Shown piece by piece: positions 44,694 through 54,071 of a DNA stretch of 64,000 nucleotides. Source of the DNA: Prochlorococcus sp. MIT 0604 (GTDB lineage Bacteria; Cyanobacteriota; Cyanobacteriia; PCC-6307; Cyanobiaceae); contig NZ_CP007753.1 of the NCBI RefSeq assembly GCF_000757845.1, positions 806,001-870,000 on the forward strand, given 5' to 3'. The position numbers were made by a program, and so were the translations under genes. Below the pieces are notes generated by a model that searched no databases, was not told the origin of the DNA, and was given only the letters and a program-made list of their open reading frames with translations. The first letter of the stretch is position 1. Each line of letters begins with the position of its first letter.

Positions 44694-44780
44694 GGAGAGG
44701 TGGCCGAGTGGTTGAAGGCGCAGCACTGGAAATGCTGTATAGGGGCAACTTTATCGAGGGTTCGAATCCCTCTCTCTCCG
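44694..44780 (+). tRNA. tRNA-Ser (anticodon GGA)
   Basis: An 87-base class II tRNA. The acceptor GGAGAGG pairs with TCTCTCC (one G-T) and has discriminator G. The anticodon stem is CAGCA/TGCTG, with loop CTGGAAA giving anticodon GGA. A long variable arm and a T arm GAGGG-TTCGAAT-CCCTC follow. The CCA end is not encoded. It reads UCC and UCU codons. Confidence 0.97.
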
Positions 44781-44992
44781 TTTTATATTAGTTTATTTTA
44801 GTTAATTACATCAACAATTTTGTAATTAAAGGATTTTTAAAATAGATAGTAATCCTTTTGAGAAGTTATAAATAATCTTATTTATTTAAATAAAGTTGAA
44901 AATATTCGATTTTTACTATTATATGTAGATATCTAAGATATAAATTAATTAACTTTTTAGTGAATTTTGCTTTAATTTAGCGATCTAAAATC
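44781..44992 (+). other. tRNA-Ser/dnaK intergenic leader
   Basis: A 212-base AT-rich gap, among the longest here. It contains an 8-bp inverted repeat (AAAGGATT 44828-44835, AATCCTTT 44851-44858) followed by TT, a weak candidate terminator for the tRNA. No CIRCE element, tRNA or open frame of note is visible. The dnaK promoter presumably lies in its second half. Confidence 0.5.
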
Positions 44993-46990
44993 ATGGGGCA
45001 AATAGTTGGAATTGATTTAGGTACTACTAACTCCGTTGTTGGAGTTATAGAAGCTGGTCGTCCAATTGTTATTGCAAATTCTGAAGGATCTAGAACTACA
45101 CCTTCAATAGTTGGATTTACAAAAGACAAAGAAATAGTAATAGGAGACCAAGCCAGAAGACAACTTGTATTAAACCCAAAGAATACTTTTTATAACTTAA
45201 AAAGATTTATCGGTAGCGACTGGGACGAATTAGATGATACAAGTATTTCTGTTCCTTATAATGTAAAAGCAAATAATAGCGGAAGTGTTAGGGTCCTTAG
45301 TCCAAATACAGAAAGAGAGTATGCTCCAGAAGAATTAGTCAGCTCATTAATTAGAAAATTAATAAATGACGCTGAAACATATCTTGGGGATACGGTAGAG
45401 TCTGCTGTTATTACAGTCCCTGCTTATTTCAATGAATCTCAAAGGCAAGCTACAAAGGATTCTGCAATATTGGCTGGTATCAAAGTAGATAGAATTCTAA
45501 ACGAGCCTACTGCAGCTGCTCTTGCTTATGGATTTGAAAAAAGTTCTTCTAATAATGTTTTAGTTTTTGATTTAGGGGGAGGTACATTTGATGTTTCATT
45601 ATTAAAAATTTCTAATGGTGTATTTGATGTTAAAGCCACATGTGGAGATACCCAACTAGGAGGTAACAATTTTGACTCAAAAATAGTAGATTGGCTTGCT
45701 GAAAAATTTCTTGCTAAACATGAAATCGATCTAAGAAGGGATAGACAAGCATTACAGAGATTAACTGAGGCTGCCGAAAAAGCTAAATGTGAATTATCAG
45801 GATTACAAAAAACAAAAATATCTTTACCTTTTATCACCACAAGCAAAGAGGGGCCATTACATATTGAAGAGATCTTAGATAGAAAAACATTTGAATCATT
45901 ATCTCAAGATCTATTAGATAGATTATTAGAGCCTGTGCAATTAGCATTAGAAGACTCTCGATGGAACGCAGAAGATATAGATGAGGTAGTTCTTGTCGGA
46001 GGTAGTACAAGAATTCCAATGGTTCAACAATTAGTTAAGACTCTTGTTCCTAATGATCCTTGTCAATCCGTTAATCCAGATGAAGTAGTTGCAATTGGTG
46101 CTGCGATACAATCCGGAATAATTAGTGGTGATTTACAAGATTTACTGCTAAATGATGTTACACCTCTTTCATTAGGTTTAGAAACAATTGGTGGTCTTAT
46201 GAAGGTACTAATCCCTCGTAATACACCAATACCAGTTAGACAATCTGATGTTTTTAGTACTTCAGAAGCGAATCAATCTTCGGTTGTCGTTCAGGTAAGG
46301 CAGGGTGAAAGGCCTTTAGCCTCTGAAAATAAATCACTTGGAAAATTTAGATTATCAGGGATACCTCCAGCTCCTAGAGGAATCCCGCAAGTTCAGGTAG
46401 CTTTTGATATTGACGCTAATGGTCTTTTAGAAGTAAGCGCAACTGATAGAACAACTGGAAGAAAGCAAACAGTTTCAATTTCTGGAGGTTCTAATTTAAA
46501 TGAACAAGAAATTAAATCGATTATTGAAGAAGCCAAATCAAAAGCTAATGAAGACAAAAAGATAAGATCTGTCATTGATAGAAAAAATAGTGCTTTAACT
46601 CTTATTGCACAAGCTGAGAGGAGACTTAGGGATGCTTCTTTAGAATTTGGACCTTATGGAGCCGAAAGACAACAAAGAGCTGTTGAATTAGCAATTCAAG
46701 ATGTTGAAGACTATATAGATGATGATGATCCTCAAGAATTAGAAATTTCAGTAAGTTCTCTTCAAGAAGCATTATTTGGTTTAAACAGAAAATTTGCTGC
46801 AGAAAGAAAAACTGATAATAATCCATTACAGGGTATTAAAAATACATTTGGATCGTTAAAGGACGAATTGTTTTCAGATGACTATTGGGATGATGATCCT
46901 TGGGATAATCAAATGAATAGAAATTATAGAAATTCGAGGTATGGTAACTCTAGGGATGATGATCCATGGGACAATGACTATTTCCTCTAA
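44993..46990 (+). CDS. dnaK: DnaK-type molecular chaperone (Hsp70 paralogue)
   Basis: ATP-dependent chaperone of 665 residues. The ATPase domain has GIDLGTTNSVVGV, ITVPAYFNESQRQATKDSA, FDLGGGTFDVSLL and VVLVGGSTRIPMVQQL. The substrate-binding domain (LSLGLETIGGLMKVLIPRNT) and a lid follow. The tail is unusual: acidic and Trp/Asp-rich, with two copies of DDDPWDN near the end. Cyanobacteria have several DnaK paralogues; I cannot tell which class from sequence alone, and the tail does not match the typical DnaK2 end. The dnaJ gene begins inside its last codons. Confidence 0.93.
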   Translation: MGQIVGIDLGTTNSVVGVIEAGRPIVIANSEGSRTTPSIVGFTKDKEIVIGDQARRQLVLNPKNTFYNLKRFIGSDWDELDDTSISVPYNVKANNSGSVRVLSPNTEREYAPEELVSSLIRKLINDAETYLGDTVESAVITVPAYFNESQRQATKDSAILAGIKVDRILNEPTAAALAYGFEKSSSNNVLVFDLGGGTFDVSLLKISNGVFDVKATCGDTQLGGNNFDSKIVDWLAEKFLAKHEIDLRRDRQALQRLTEAAEKAKCELSGLQKTKISLPFITTSKEGPLHIEEILDRKTFESLSQDLLDRLLEPVQLALEDSRWNAEDIDEVVLVGGSTRIPMVQQLVKTLVPNDPCQSVNPDEVVAIGAAIQSGIISGDLQDLLLNDVTPLSLGLETIGGLMKVLIPRNTPIPVRQSDVFSTSEANQSSVVVQVRQGERPLASENKSLGKFRLSGIPPAPRGIPQVQVAFDIDANGLLEVSATDRTTGRKQTVSISGGSNLNEQEIKSIIEEAKSKANEDKKIRSVIDRKNSALTLIAQAERRLRDASLEFGPYGAERQQRAVELAIQDVEDYIDDDDPQELEISVSSLQEALFGLNRKFAAERKTDNNPLQGIKNTFGSLKDELFSDDYWDDDPWDNQMNRNYRNSRYGNSRDDDPWDNDYFL

Positions 46991-47900
46991 AAAAGACTAT
47001 TTGTCGATTTTGGGTTTATCCCCTGATTTTGACGATAAAGAACTTAAAAAGGCCTTTCGAAGAGAAGCAAGAAAATGGCACCCAGATTTAAATAAAAATG
47101 ATCTTAATGCAGAAGAAAGATTTAAATTAATTAATGAAGCATACGAATGTCTTCGAGATCCCAAGAAAAGAAATAAGAGTTCAGATGAAAATAATCAAGA
47201 TGATTACGAAAATATTAATTTCAAGACAGGTTTTCCTGATTTTCAAGAGTATCTTGATTCATTATTTGGATATGAATACACCGCAAAGAATTACGACAAA
47301 TATGATAATGAATCATTTGAGGATGAGCCCATAAATATAGATAACGATGAATTCAATAATTATGAATACCCTACAACCTCTCCAGATGAGCCACCTCCAG
47401 TTAAGCTCGACCAAGATATTGAAACAATAATTGAATTAACTCCATATGAGGCCTTAAATGGAGCTTCAATTTTAATAGAGCTTGAAGATGAAACAGTTGT
47501 AGAAGTTGATACACCTCCTTTCGCTGGAGATGGATGGCGATTAAGACTTGAAAATATTGCAAGAGGAGGTAAAGATCATTATCTACAGTTAAAAGTTCAA
47601 ACGGAAAGTGGTCTAAGAATTGATGGTTTAAGAGTTCTTTATAAATTAGAGTTATTTCCTCATGATGCTCTTCTTGGCTGTGCAGTAGAGGTTCCAACCC
47701 TTGATGGAAATGTCACACTTCAGGTGCCACCAAAATCATCTACGGGAAGAATGCTACGCTTGAAGGGTAGGGGTTTAACCTTTGAAGATAATGTAGGCGA
47801 TCAATATGTTGAAATCTTGGTAGTGATACCTGCCGATATTAATGATGAAGAAATTGCTTTGTATACAAGATTACAAGAATTATCACTTTCTGATTCTTAA
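46974..47900 (+). CDS. DnaJ-type co-chaperone without the zinc finger (CbpA-like)
   Basis: J-domain co-chaperone for the adjacent DnaK. From ATG 46974 it has 308 residues. The J-domain contains HPD in EARKWHPDLN. A long acidic linker (about residues 75-140) follows, then C-terminal beta-domains (ALNGASILIELEDETVVEVDTPPFAGDG; EVPTLDGNVTLQVPPKSSTGRMLRLKGRG). There is no CxxCxGxG zinc repeat, so it is a class II/CbpA-like J protein. Its first 17 bases overlap dnaK, in another frame. Confidence 0.93.
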   Translation: MTISSKKDYLSILGLSPDFDDKELKKAFRREARKWHPDLNKNDLNAEERFKLINEAYECLRDPKKRNKSSDENNQDDYENINFKTGFPDFQEYLDSLFGYEYTAKNYDKYDNESFEDEPINIDNDEFNNYEYPTTSPDEPPPVKLDQDIETIIELTPYEALNGASILIELEDETVVEVDTPPFAGDGWRLRLENIARGGKDHYLQLKVQTESGLRIDGLRVLYKLELFPHDALLGCAVEVPTLDGNVTLQVPPKSSTGRMLRLKGRGLTFEDNVGDQYVEILVVIPADINDEEIALYTRLQELSLSDS

Positions 47901-47933
47901 AAAATATTATAATGATAGAAAAATTTGATACTT

Positions 47934-48317
47934 ATGAATATATTTGTTCTTTTATACAATTCAGGAACAGATAAGGAAGGAATTCATTCAATAGAGCTTA
48001 AAGGAAGGACTATTGTTCTTATGTTTGAAGATAAGGATGATGCAATAAGATATTGTGGTCTACTAGAAGCTCAAGATTTTCCTTTGCCAACAGTTGAAAT
48101 GATCAACATGGAGGAAATAAAAGATTTCTGCAATAAATTGGATTATGAAAGCAAATTAGTAGAAAAAAATTTTGTACCTAAAACCGCTGAAGATAGGTTA
48201 CTGATTTCACCACCCCAGAAAAACCTAGAAGTTGAGAATTGGGAGGAGGACAAAAATAATAATAAAGATAAATTTGATATTAATACCATTAAGGAAAACC
48301 TTGAAAAGTTGCTTTAG
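47934..48317 (+). CDS. DUF3110 family protein
   Basis: Small cyanobacterial/plastid protein of unknown function, 127 residues from ATG 47934. Conserved segments are MNIFVLLYNSGTDKEGIHSI, IVLMFEDKDDAIRYCGLLEAQDFPLPTVE and an acidic/Asn-rich C-terminus. A TTG at 47925 would add three residues. It lies 33 bases after the dnaJ gene and is followed 37 bases later by the cyclophilin. Confidence 0.82.
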   Translation: MNIFVLLYNSGTDKEGIHSIELKGRTIVLMFEDKDDAIRYCGLLEAQDFPLPTVEMINMEEIKDFCNKLDYESKLVEKNFVPKTAEDRLLISPPQKNLEVENWEEDKNNNKDKFDINTIKENLEKLL

Positions 48318-48354
48318 CTATTAATATATAAGTTAATTATTAAACCAATAAAAC

Positions 48355-48792
48355 ATGACAACTGCATTATTTGAGACAGAAGTTGGGAACATTAATATTG
48401 AATTTTTCTCTGATGACGCACCTAATACAGTTAAAAACTTCACGAAGTTGATTAGTGATGGTTTTTATGATGGTCTAGCATTTCACAGAGTTATTCCAGG
48501 ATTTATGGCTCAGGGCGGATGTCCTAATACTCGTGATGGGGCATCTGGTATGCCAGGAACAGGAGGACCTGGATATAATATTAAATGTGAAATTAATTCC
48601 AATAAACATATAAAAGGTTCTCTTTCTATGGCTCATGCAGGAAAGGATACAGGTGGTAGTCAGTTTTTTATAGTTTATGAACCACAGCCTCATCTAGATG
48701 GAGTTCATACTGTTTTTGGTAAGACAGATGATATGGATGTTGTGCTAAAACTCACTAACGGTTCAAAAATTATTAAGGCAACTCTAAAGTAG
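48355..48792 (+). CDS. Cyclophilin-type peptidyl-prolyl cis-trans isomerase
   Basis: Single-domain cyclophilin of 145 residues. Catalytic/binding motifs are [15 protein letters not shown] (Arg, Phe, Met), [17 protein letters not shown] and [11 protein letters not shown]. No signal peptide, so it is cytoplasmic. It catalyses proline isomerisation and sits in the chaperone cluster after dnaK, dnaJ and DUF3110. It converges with ribBA, four bases apart. Confidence 0.95.
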   Translation: MTTALFETEVGNINIEFFSDDAPNTVKNFTKLISDGFYDGLAFHRVIPGFMAQGGCPNTRDGASGMPGTGGPGYNIKCEINSNKHIKGSLSMAHAGKDTGGSQFFIVYEPQPHLDGVHTVFGKTDDMDVVLKLTNGSKIIKATLK

Positions 48793-48796
48793 TAAT

Positions 48797-50521
48797 TTAG
48801 CCTTCAAAAACAATACTGAATGTCTCTTTATCTAGATTAAATTTTCTTGTAGAAGAATATAAGATTTCATTATTAATAGTGAATTTAGTATTTATTAGTT
48901 TGATACTACTTTTTGGGTGTAATGCTTGTTCAATATTTCTAGAAACAATAATTCCAATCTTTGTACTATTTTCATATGTGGATAAAAACTGAATAAATAA
49001 TTCTATATTCTTTATTTCCTCATCATTAATATTGGAATTGGTTCTATTCTGATCATGTAAAATTCTCCATACTAATTTTGGTCGGTTCCAAAACGCCAAT
49101 AATCTTGGACTACTTTCAAGTTTAATATTAATGTTTTGTTCACTACAGAATTTAATAACTTTATTTTTTATTGGAACTAAATCAATAGATTTATATTTTC
49201 CGTCAAGAAAAATTGATATAAATGGATCAATATTACTGGAATTAGAATTATCATCATCAATCATGTGGCCTAACTTTGTTTTTTTAACACTCAAATATTC
49301 TGCATTATTATCGTTTGGACAAATAACTAAAGGAACTCTCTCAATAACTTCTATTCCATAGCCACCTAGTCCGGCAATCTTTCTAGGATTGTTGGTTAGT
49401 AATTTTAATTTTTTTATACCTAAATCAGTCAAAATTTGTGCTCCAACTCCATAATTTCTGAGATCAGCTGGAAAACCTAATTTTTCATTAGCTTCTACAG
49501 TGTCTAATCCACCATCTTGTAAACTGTAAGCTTTTAATTTATTTATTAGACCAATACCTCTGCCTTCTTGTCTCAAGTAAACAACAACTCCTTCTTCCTC
49601 CTTTTCTATTCTTGATAAAGCAGCCTCTAACTGAGGTCTACAATCACAACGTAATGATCCAAAAGCATCCCCAGTTAAGCACTCTGAATGCATTCTTACT
49701 AGTACAGGTTCACTTAATTTCGATGATTTTTGTTTAACTAATGCAACGTGCTCTGAACCATCTAGTTCATTAACATATCCATAAGCTTTGAAATTACCAA
49801 AAATACTTGGAAGAATAGCATCAGATTTTCTAAATACAAATCTCTCAGTTTGAAACCGATAACTTATTAAATCAGCTATTGATATTAATTTCATTCCCCA
49901 CTGTTTTGCATACTCTTTAAGTTGAGGAAGTCTTGACATAGAACCGTCAGGATTTTGTATTTCACAAATCACTCCAGCGGGATAAAGACCAGACATTGAG
50001 GCTATATCTACTGCCGCTTCGGTATGACCTGCCCTTTTTAATACTCCACCTTTTTTTGCTCTTAATGGAAAAATATGTCCTGGCCTCCTTAAATCATCAG
50101 GTTTTGTATTTGGGTTTATAGCAACTTGTATTGTCTTTGCCCTGTCTTCAGCGGAAATTCCGGTAGTAACATTATGTTCAGGTCCAGCATCAATTGATAC
50201 TGTAAAAGCTGTTTGATTTTCATCTGTATTTCTGTCTACCATTAATGGTAAATCTAATGAATCAAGTTTCTCACCTTGCATTGCTAGGCATATAAGACCA
50301 CGTCCCTCAGTAGCCATAAAATTAATTTGCTGTGGAGTTGCAAACTGAGCCGCGCAAATTAAATCTCCTTCATTTTCTCTTCGTTCATCATCTACAACAA
50401 TTATGCATTCACCATTTCTTATAGCTGCCAACGCATCGCTAATAGGATCAAAATCAATTTTAAAAGATTCATTTATATCCAAAATTGTTCCATTATTTGA
50501 TTTGGGACTTGTTTCTTTCAT
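48797..50521 (-). CDS. ribBA: Bifunctional 3,4-DHBP synthase / GTP cyclohydrolase II (riboflavin synthesis)
   Basis: From ATG 50521 it has 574 residues. The N-terminal RibB domain (about 25-225) has [23 protein letters not shown] and [15 protein letters not shown]. The RibA domain (about 230-430) has [18 protein letters not shown] (zinc Cys), [11 protein letters not shown] and [15 protein letters not shown]. An extra C-terminal ~140 residues follow both catalytic domains and resemble no catalytic domain I know. A TTG at 50533 would add four residues. Divergent from argC. Confidence 0.95.
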   Translation of the reverse strand: MKETSPKSNNGTILDINESFKIDFDPISDALAAIRNGECIIVVDDERRENEGDLICAAQFATPQQINFMATEGRGLICLAMQGEKLDSLDLPLMVDRNTDENQTAFTVSIDAGPEHNVTTGISAEDRAKTIQVAINPNTKPDDLRRPGHIFPLRAKKGGVLKRAGHTEAAVDIASMSGLYPAGVICEIQNPDGSMSRLPQLKEYAKQWGMKLISIADLISYRFQTERFVFRKSDAILPSIFGNFKAYGYVNELDGSEHVALVKQKSSKLSEPVLVRMHSECLTGDAFGSLRCDCRPQLEAALSRIEKEEEGVVVYLRQEGRGIGLINKLKAYSLQDGGLDTVEANEKLGFPADLRNYGVGAQILTDLGIKKLKLLTNNPRKIAGLGGYGIEVIERVPLVICPNDNNAEYLSVKKTKLGHMIDDDNSNSSNIDPFISIFLDGKYKSIDLVPIKNKVIKFCSEQNINIKLESSPRLLAFWNRPKLVWRILHDQNRTNSNINDEEIKNIELFIQFLSTYENSTKIGIIVSRNIEQALHPKSSIKLINTKFTINNEILYSSTRKFNLDKETFSIVFEG

Positions 50522-50609
50522 TATTCCTATCAATATAGAAAAATAGTGTTTTAGTTACCTTAAATTCAACACTTTATAATCCTATCTCAAAGTCTGCCAA
50601 TTCAAAGAA

Positions 50610-51665
50610 ATGAATGTTGCAATAGTAGGTGCTACTGGTTACGGCGGTATTCAAGCGGTAAATCTTCTAAAGAAAATTAAAAAATACAAAATTTCATTTT
50701 TAGGAGGTAATAAAACATCTGGATCAAAGTGGAATGATAATTTTCCTTTTATTTATCTAGATAATGATCCTTATATAGAAGAAATTTCCGTAGATAATAT
50801 TTCAAAAAATGCAGATGTTGCTTTGCTTTGCTTACCAAATGGCCTTTCCTCAACGTTAACAAGAAAATTATTAGATCGAGGACTTAAAGTTATTGATTTA
50901 TCTGCTGATTACAGATATAAGTCTTTAGATGAATGGAATAATGTATATTCCAAAGAAGCTGCTATTTATAAAAGGAATGATGATGATTTATGTAAAGAGG
51001 CAGTCTATGGTCTTCCTGAAATAAATAAGGAAGCCATTTCAAAAGGAAGATTAATTGCCTGTCCAGGATGCTACCCAACATCTGCTCTTATTCCATTAGT
51101 TCCTTATCTTTCTCAAGGAATTATTGAAAATGAAGGAATAGTGATTGATTCTAAAAGCGGAACTTCTGGAGGAGGTCGAGAACCAAACCAAAAGCTACTC
51201 TTATCAGAATGTGGTGAAGGCTTGTCAGCATATGGATTGATAAATCATAGACATACCTCGGAGATCGAGCAAGTAGCATCTATAATTTCTGGAAATAAAA
51301 TTGAAGTGCTTTTTACACCTCATTTGGTTCCAATTTCAAGAGGTATGCATTCTACTATATATGGGAGATTAAGAGATCCAGGATTAACTTCTGATGATTG
51401 CAGAATACTTTTGGATAATTATTACAGAAATTTCAAAAATATTAAAGTATTACCTGTAGGTACATACCCTTCAACAAAATGGGTTAAAAATACAAACCAA
51501 ATTTTCCTTTCTGTTAAAGTTGATATTCGAAATGGCAGGATTATTATTTTATCTGCAATTGATAATTTGTTAAAAGGTCAGACTGGGCAAGCAATTCAAA
51601 ATTTAAACATTATGAGTGGAATTTCAATGGATGAAGGTCTTGATTTAACTAATAATTTTCCATAA
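50610..51665 (+). CDS. argC: N-acetyl-gamma-glutamyl-phosphate reductase
   Basis: NADPH-dependent reductase of arginine synthesis. The 351-residue protein has the Rossmann start MNVAIVGATGYGG, LPEINKEAI, the active-site Cys in IACPGCYPTSALI, KSGTSGGGREP and TPHLVPISRGMHSTIYG. It overlaps the convergent purN 3' end by 17 bases. Divergent from ribBA (76-88-base gap). Confidence 0.96.
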   Translation: MNVAIVGATGYGGIQAVNLLKKIKKYKISFLGGNKTSGSKWNDNFPFIYLDNDPYIEEISVDNISKNADVALLCLPNGLSSTLTRKLLDRGLKVIDLSADYRYKSLDEWNNVYSKEAAIYKRNDDDLCKEAVYGLPEINKEAISKGRLIACPGCYPTSALIPLVPYLSQGIIENEGIVIDSKSGTSGGGREPNQKLLLSECGEGLSAYGLINHRHTSEIEQVASIISGNKIEVLFTPHLVPISRGMHSTIYGRLRDPGLTSDDCRILLDNYYRNFKNIKVLPVGTYPSTKWVKNTNQIFLSVKVDIRNGRIIILSAIDNLLKGQTGQAIQNLNIMSGISMDEGLDLTNNFP

Positions 51666-52305
51666 AATTACTTCTTATCAAAAAACCAGCTTGAGAGATT
51701 GAGTGAGGTAAAATTTTATGCTCAAGCATTTGTATCCTTTTGGAAAGTGATTCAATATCATCATCATCTCTAATTGACAATGCAGCTTGCATTATTAATG
51801 ATCCACTATCTACCTCCTCTTCTACAAAATGTACTGAACAGCCAGTAATTTTTGAACCATTTAATAAAGAGTCTTTTATCGCAGAACCACCTTTATATGC
51901 TGGAAGTAATGAGGGGTGAATATTTATTATCTTATTCTTAAATTTATTAATAAAAAATGGAGTAAAAATTTTCATCCAGCCTGCCATAACAACAAGTTCA
52001 ACATCGTAATGAATTAAAGTATTTACAATTTCTAATTCAAAAGCTTCTTTTTGCAGAAAGTCTTTTCCTCTTATTATTTTGTGAGGTATTTTCTTCCTTT
52101 GAGCTCTTTTTATACAACCGGCTTCTTCTTTGTTAGTAATTAGAATTTTTATATCTATATCTAATTCTCCTTTTTCTGTGAGATTAATTAATTCCTGAAA
52201 GTTGGTTCCTTCCCCAGAAGCAAGTACACCTATTTTTAATTTTGGTGAAAATCTTCTAAACTCAGATATCTCAGGCGAAATTATGTAATTAAATGATCTA
52301 TCCAA
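51649..52305 (-). CDS. purN: Phosphoribosylglycinamide formyltransferase
   Basis: Transfers a formyl group from 10-formyl-THF to GAR in purine synthesis. The 218-residue product has LASGEGTNFQELI (phosphate loop), VVMAGWMKIFTPFF, the catalytic NIHPSLLPAYKG and the GCSVHFVEEEVDSGSLIMQ loop with catalytic Asp. It begins at TTG 52305. The ~20-residue N-terminal extension before KIGVLASG is not typical. Its last 17 bases overlap argC. An AT-rich hairpin lies in the divergent gap to pgi. Confidence 0.93.
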   Translation of the reverse strand: MDRSFNYIISPEISEFRRFSPKLKIGVLASGEGTNFQELINLTEKGELDIDIKILITNKEEAGCIKRAQRKKIPHKIIRGKDFLQKEAFELEIVNTLIHYDVELVVMAGWMKIFTPFFINKFKNKIINIHPSLLPAYKGGSAIKDSLLNGSKITGCSVHFVEEEVDSGSLIMQAALSIRDDDDIESLSKRIQMLEHKILPHSISQAGFLIRSNFMENY

Positions 52306-52361
52306 AGTTTTTTATTTTATCTAATAATAAATTCATATGAAATAAAAAAAACCCTCCTGTC

Positions 52362-52407
52362 TAAATATTTATATTCAAAAACATATTTATTTGAAGATAA
52401 ATATTTA
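52362..52407. repeat. Long AT-rich inverted repeat between purN and pgi
   Basis: Arms TAAATATTTATATTCAAA (52362-52379) and TTTGAAGATAAATATTTA (52390-52407) pair at 17 of 18 positions around a 10-base loop. It lies in a 182-base divergent region, so it is downstream of no gene. It could be a leader hairpin for one of the two genes, a cruciform-prone site or part of a non-coding RNA. Seen directly; function unknown. Confidence 0.45.
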
Positions 52408-52487
52408 AACAAATTTAAATGATTCAAATCTATGTACTAGTCGTTTAGATATAATTAAATAATCAATAAAAGAAACAAATATATAAA

Positions 52488-54071
52488 ATGAATGGAGATT
52501 TAAACTCTTGGGATAAATTTTGTAATTATCTTTGGTTTGATAAAAAATTAAATATTTGGTTAGACATAAGCAAAATTAATTTCTCAAATAAAGAGATTAA
52601 AATTTTAGAAGAGAAGTTTATAGATGTTTTTTCATCAATAAAAGAATTAGAAAATGGAGCAATCTCAAATATTGATGAAAATAGACAAGTTGGACATTAT
52701 TGGCTTAGAAATCCATCCATTTCACCCTCTACAAAAATAGGAGAGGAAATTAGTGCAGATATTAATGCAATCTCTGAATTTGGAAAACAAATTTTAAATG
52801 GAGATATTAAGAATAAGAATAATGAGCATTATACTGATGTTCTATGGATAGGAATTGGTGGAAGTGGTCTAGGACCATTACTCATTACAGAGTCACTGCA
52901 GAAGTGCTCTAGAGGCTTAAATTTTTCTTATATCGATAATGTTGATCCTTTTTTAATTAGTGAAAAGTTAGAAGAGTTATCTGAAAAATTATCAACAACA
53001 TTATTTGTAGTAGTAAGCAAATCAGGAGGTACGCCTGAACCTAGAATTGCTATGGAAATTATTAAAAGTTACTGCGAAAACAATTCTCTTGAATGGAATT
53101 CTAATGCTATAGCTATAACTATGAAAGATAGTAAGTTATATAAAAAAGCCACTTCTGAAAAATGGTTAAAAATATTTAATTTACAAGATTGGGTTGGAGG
53201 AAGAACTAGTATTACTAGTTCTGTGGGATTACTTCCATTAGCTCTAATTAATGAAAATATATCTGAATTTATTAGAGGTGCATCATTAATGGATGAGGCC
53301 ACACGTATAAGTGATTTTAAAAATAATCCAGCAGCACTATTGTCATCCGCATGGTATTTAACTGGGGAGGGAATTGGAAAGAGAGATATGGTCGTATTAC
53401 CTTATAGAGATAGGTTACAGGTATTTAGCAAATATCTCCAGCAATTAGTAATGGAATCATTAGGAAAGAAATTTAACAGGAATGGTGAAGTAGTTAATCA
53501 AGGTATTTCCGTTTTTGGTAATAAAGGATCTACAGATCAACATGCTTATGTTCAGCAATTGAGAGATGGTATTGATAATTTCTTTTGTATTTTTATTGAA
53601 TTATTAGATTCTCCATCTATTAATATTTTTGATGAAAAAGAAAATCCTAAAGAATATCTTTCTGGTTTTTTGCAAGGAACCAGATCAGCACTCTCTAGTG
53701 AAAACAGACAAAGTATCACTATTACGTTAGAAAAGTTAAATTGTTTTTCACTAGGTGCCTTAATCGCTTTATTTGAGAGGGCTGTATCCTTCTACGCTGA
53801 ATTGGTAAATATTAATGCTTATGATCAACCTGGAGTTGAAGCTGGAAAGAAAGCAGCCGCAAATATTATTGAGTATCAACAAAAAGTAAGTAATCTATTA
53901 GACGAAGGTGGAGAATATTCTATAAATGACATAACATCATTATTTGATAATTCAGTTAGTGAACCTATATTTTTCATACTCCGTGAAATGTGTTTCGGAA
54001 ATGATAATTATTTAGTTAAGGGTGATTGGTCAAATCCAAATTCATTAGTTATTCAAAAAATAAATTCTTAA
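52488..54071 (+). CDS. pgi: Glucose-6-phosphate isomerase
   Basis: Interconverts glucose-6-phosphate and fructose-6-phosphate. The 527-residue protein has the cyanobacterial-length form. SIS-domain phosphate sites are [15 protein letters not shown] and [13 protein letters not shown]. The catalytic [17 protein letters not shown], a conserved [17 protein letters not shown] and the C-terminal helix [11 protein letters not shown] follow. The stop codon overlaps the leuS stop by four bases, tail to tail. Confidence 0.96.
   Translation: MNGDLNSWDKFCNYLWFDKKLNIWLDISKINFSNKEIKILEEKFIDVFSSIKELENGAISNIDENRQVGHYWLRNPSISPSTKIGEEISADINAISEFGKQILNGDIKNKNNEHYTDVLWIGIGGSGLGPLLITESLQKCSRGLNFSYIDNVDPFLISEKLEELSEKLSTTLFVVVSKSGGTPEPRIAMEIIKSYCENNSLEWNSNAIAITMKDSKLYKKATSEKWLKIFNLQDWVGGRTSITSSVGLLPLALINENISEFIRGASLMDEATRISDFKNNPAALLSSAWYLTGEGIGKRDMVVLPYRDRLQVFSKYLQQLVMESLGKKFNRNGEVVNQGISVFGNKGSTDQHAYVQQLRDGIDNFFCIFIELLDSPSINIFDEKENPKEYLSGFLQGTRSALSSENRQSITITLEKLNCFSLGALIALFERAVSFYAELVNINAYDQPGVEAGKKAAANIIEYQQKVSNLLDEGGEYSINDITSLFDNSVSEPIFFILREMCFGNDNYLVKGDWSNPNSLVIQKINS

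Noticed and set aside
44828..44859. Inverted repeat after tRNA-Ser as terminator
   Set aside because: Eight-base stem with a 15-base loop and only four T; too weak to call.
44781..44992. CIRCE element upstream of dnaK
   Set aside because: No TTAGCACTC-N9-GAGTGCTAA match found.
45526..45846. Open frame antisense to dnaK
   Set aside because: Shadow of the conserved dnaK frame; no recognisable protein.
47401..47697. Open frame antisense to dnaJ
   Set aside because: Leu/His/Gln-rich shadow of the J-protein gene.
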